Below are positions 8,322 through 9,570 of a stretch of 9,570 nucleotides of DNA, in pieces. The position numbers were made by a program, and so were the translations under genes. The stretch spans positions 1 to 9,570 of the forward strand of contig JALOAS010000105.1 in the NCBI GenBank assembly GCA_023228705.1, read 5' to 3'. Below the pieces are notes generated by a model. It was given only the letters and a program-made list of their open reading frames with translations, made no database searches and had not been told where the DNA came from. Positions within the stretch are counted from its first letter, which is position 1; each line of letters begins with the position of its first letter. Source of the stretch: Ottowia sp. GTDB lineage: Bacteria; Pseudomonadota; Gammaproteobacteria; Burkholderiales; Burkholderiaceae_C.

Positions 8322-9526
8322 AATCTTCGAACGATTTGCGCCCGACTTGGATATATTTGTTTCAATCCTTGTTCTCGTGGATGTCGCTCTTGAACAGTCT
8401 TGGTTTTGGTTTCGCGCTGTTTTGCTGCCCCAGTTTCAATCCTTGTTCTCGTGGATGTCGCTCTTGAACCGAAGGATCGTGACTTTCCCACGAGAGAGAG
8501 ATCTGTTTCAATCCTTGTTCTCGTGGATGTCGCTCTTGAACGAAATATCCTTAAATCGGTCTTTATTGGAACATGTTTGTTTCAATCCTTGTTCTCGTGG
8601 ATGTCGCTCTTGAACGTTCGTCCCTGGATATCGATGCTCAAATATATACATGTTTCAATCCTTGTTCTCGTGGATGTCGCTCTTGAACGATAAAGATGGT
8701 AATCCAAAGTATCCTTCAATTTAGTTTCAATCCTTGTTCTCGTGGATGTCGCTCTTGAACGGTAGTGCAGATGTTACTTTTATTCTCACCCCTCCAATGT
8801 TTCAATCCTTGTTCTCGTGGATGTCGCTCTTGAACTGTCTATTCGCTTTACAATACCATGCAATACCGTTTGTTTCAATCCTTGTTCTCGTGGATGTCGC
8901 TCTTGAACAAATGCTATCGCTGACGGTCTGATTGATGTAGACGGGTTTCAATCCTTGTTCTCGTGGATGTCGCTCTTGAACAGAAAACCAGGATATTATT
9001 GGTGCAGGATTTGATATGTTTCAATCCTTGTTCTCGTGGATGTCGCTCTTGAACGGGTTTTGTCACTGAGCAGACGAAAGACCAGTATGGGTTTCAATCC
9101 TTGTTCTCGTGGATGTCGCTCTTGAACGTTATTGGAAAGTGGAAGAGGATTGGTTATCTATTGTTTCAATCCTTGTTCTCGTGGATGTCGCTCTTGAACG
9201 TTATTGGAAAGTGGAAGAGGATTGGTTATCTATTGTTTCAATCCTTGTTCTCGTGGATGTCGCTCTTGAACTATTCTATCATTTCATCGAGTGTAGTCTC
9301 GAATGTAGTTTCAATCCTTGTTCTCGTGGATGTCGCTCTTGAACAAATCATCAATAAACGTAGTCCCGACAACCTCCTGTGGTTTCAATCCTTGTTCTCG
9401 TGGATGTCGCTCTTGAACTCTCTTTACGGTTCTCCTAGATAATGAAAGTGCTATGTTTCAATCCTTGTTCTCGTGGATGTCGCTCTTGAACGGATTTGAT
9501 CCAAACGCCACAATGCGAAAAAGGGT
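8322..9526 (-). other. AT-rich block of youngest visible spacers (111-127)
   Basis: By hand count most spacers here are about 30-50% GC; those at 8542-8578 and 8689-8723 are near 30%. The spacer just before the block (8248-8284) is about 75% GC, and many older ones are 50-65%. The repeats between them are unchanged, so the shift reflects the source of the spacers. It suggests that recent acquisitions came from a different, AT-richer group of viruses or plasmids. Confidence 0.7.
9128..9234 (-). repeat. Second tandemly duplicated repeat-spacer unit (spacers 122 and 123)
   Basis: Spacers 9128-9162 and 9200-9234 are identical over 35 bases (begin GTTATTGGAAAG, end GGTTATCTATT), flanking the repeat at 9163-9199. 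This is the same kind of event as the duplication near 3.9-4.0 kb, but in the young part of the array, so duplication has happened at least twice in its history. An assembly artefact is possible but unlikely to hit a single 72-bp unit in an otherwise ordered array. Confidence 0.97.
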
Positions 9527-9563
9527 GTTTCAATCCTTGTTCTCGTGGATGTCGCTCTTGAAC

Positions 9564-9570
9564 TGTTCTC
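9564..9570 (-). CRISPR. Partial spacer 128 at window edge
   Basis: The seven bases TGTTCTC follow the end of repeat 128 (9527-9563) and are the start of a further spacer. They show that the array, and probably its leader and cas genes, continue to the right. Confidence 0.9.

Larger units (their letters stand above)
205..9563 (-). CRISPR. CRISPR array, 128 repeats of 37 bp, leader beyond the right edge
   Basis: A 37-bp direct repeat recurs about every 73 bp with unique sequence between copies. On the plus strand it begins GTTTCAATCC, has TTGTTCTCGTGGATGTCG in the middle and ends CTCTTGAAC. I placed 128 repeats (first 205-241, last 9527-9563) and 127 complete spacers of 34-42 bp, of which 125 are distinct. 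Read on the minus strand the repeat ends in ATTGAAAC, matching the 8-nt 5' tag left on crRNAs by Cas6 in many I-A, I-B and III systems. The divergent repeats are at the left end, so the leader should lie past 9570 and transcription runs leftward. The repeat has only weak inverted symmetry (GTTTCAA against TTGAAC at its ends), so a strong Cas6-recognised hairpin is not obvious. The subtype cannot be fixed without cas genes. The array continues past the window edge, so 128 is a minimum. Confidence 0.99.

Noticed and set aside
208..9442. Dozens of open frames of 60-170 codons on both strands that look like tandem-repeat proteins
   Set aside because: They are the CRISPR repeat translated in its open frames, giving FQSLFSWMSLLN or SILVLVDVALE on the plus strand and VQERHPREQGLK or SRATSTRTRIET on the minus strand. 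The third frame on each strand usually ends the run (FNPCSRGCRS-stop, FKSDIHENKD at the minus-strand frame ends). The frame changes with each spacer length, and there are no consistent starts or ribosome binding sites.
205..9563. Simple tandem repeat, minisatellite or repeat-protein gene as an alternative explanation
   Set aside because: The 37-bp units are separated by unique sequence of regulated length (34-42 bp), with decay at one end and a standard crRNA handle, which is diagnostic of a CRISPR array.

Overview
This window is almost entirely one very long CRISPR array. It begins 73 bp after the 3' end of a type I restriction gene and runs off the right edge. I counted 128 copies of a 37-bp direct repeat between 205 and 9563, 127 complete spacers, and the first 7 bases of a 128th spacer. 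No cas gene and no leader lie inside the window. Apart from the gene fragment at the left edge, I see no convincing protein-coding gene.

Layout. Positions 1-131 hold the last 42 codons and stop of a plus-strand reading frame that looks like the C-terminus of a type I restriction endonuclease R subunit (HsdR). Positions 132-204 are a short flank with no clear terminator. Positions 205-389 hold the three outermost repeats, the only ones with substitutions. From 428 onward every repeat I read is identical. Spacers are 34-42 bp, mostly 35-37.

Polarity. The repeat read on the minus strand ends in GATTGAAAC, the usual crRNA 5' handle sequence (AUUGAAAC) of many type I-A/I-B and type III systems. 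The degenerate, presumably oldest, repeats are at the left. Both facts put the leader to the right of 9570, with transcription on the minus strand toward hsdR. Spacers therefore run from oldest at the left to newest at the right. The array and the restriction gene are convergent.

Structure inside the array. Two spacers are each present twice in adjacent units (3912-4020 and 9128-9234), consistent with unit duplication. Two further pairs are related but not identical. Spacers at 4795 and 5389 are 29/35 identical on the same strand. Spacers at 5534 and 5828 overlap by 22 bp on opposite strands with two mismatches. In both pairs most differences are silent or conservative in one shared frame, which suggests repeated sampling of diverging relatives of one virus or plasmid. 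The youngest visible spacers (about 8322 onward) are clearly more AT-rich than most older ones.

Organism. The repeat's terminal handle and the array length fit a euryarchaeon, perhaps a methanogen, but some bacteria carry similar repeats, so this is a weak inference. Strong Shine-Dalgarno sequences in several spacers show that the targeted elements use SD-led prokaryotic translation. I found no new kind of system. The value of the window is the well-ordered infection record in the spacers, beside a restriction-modification locus.
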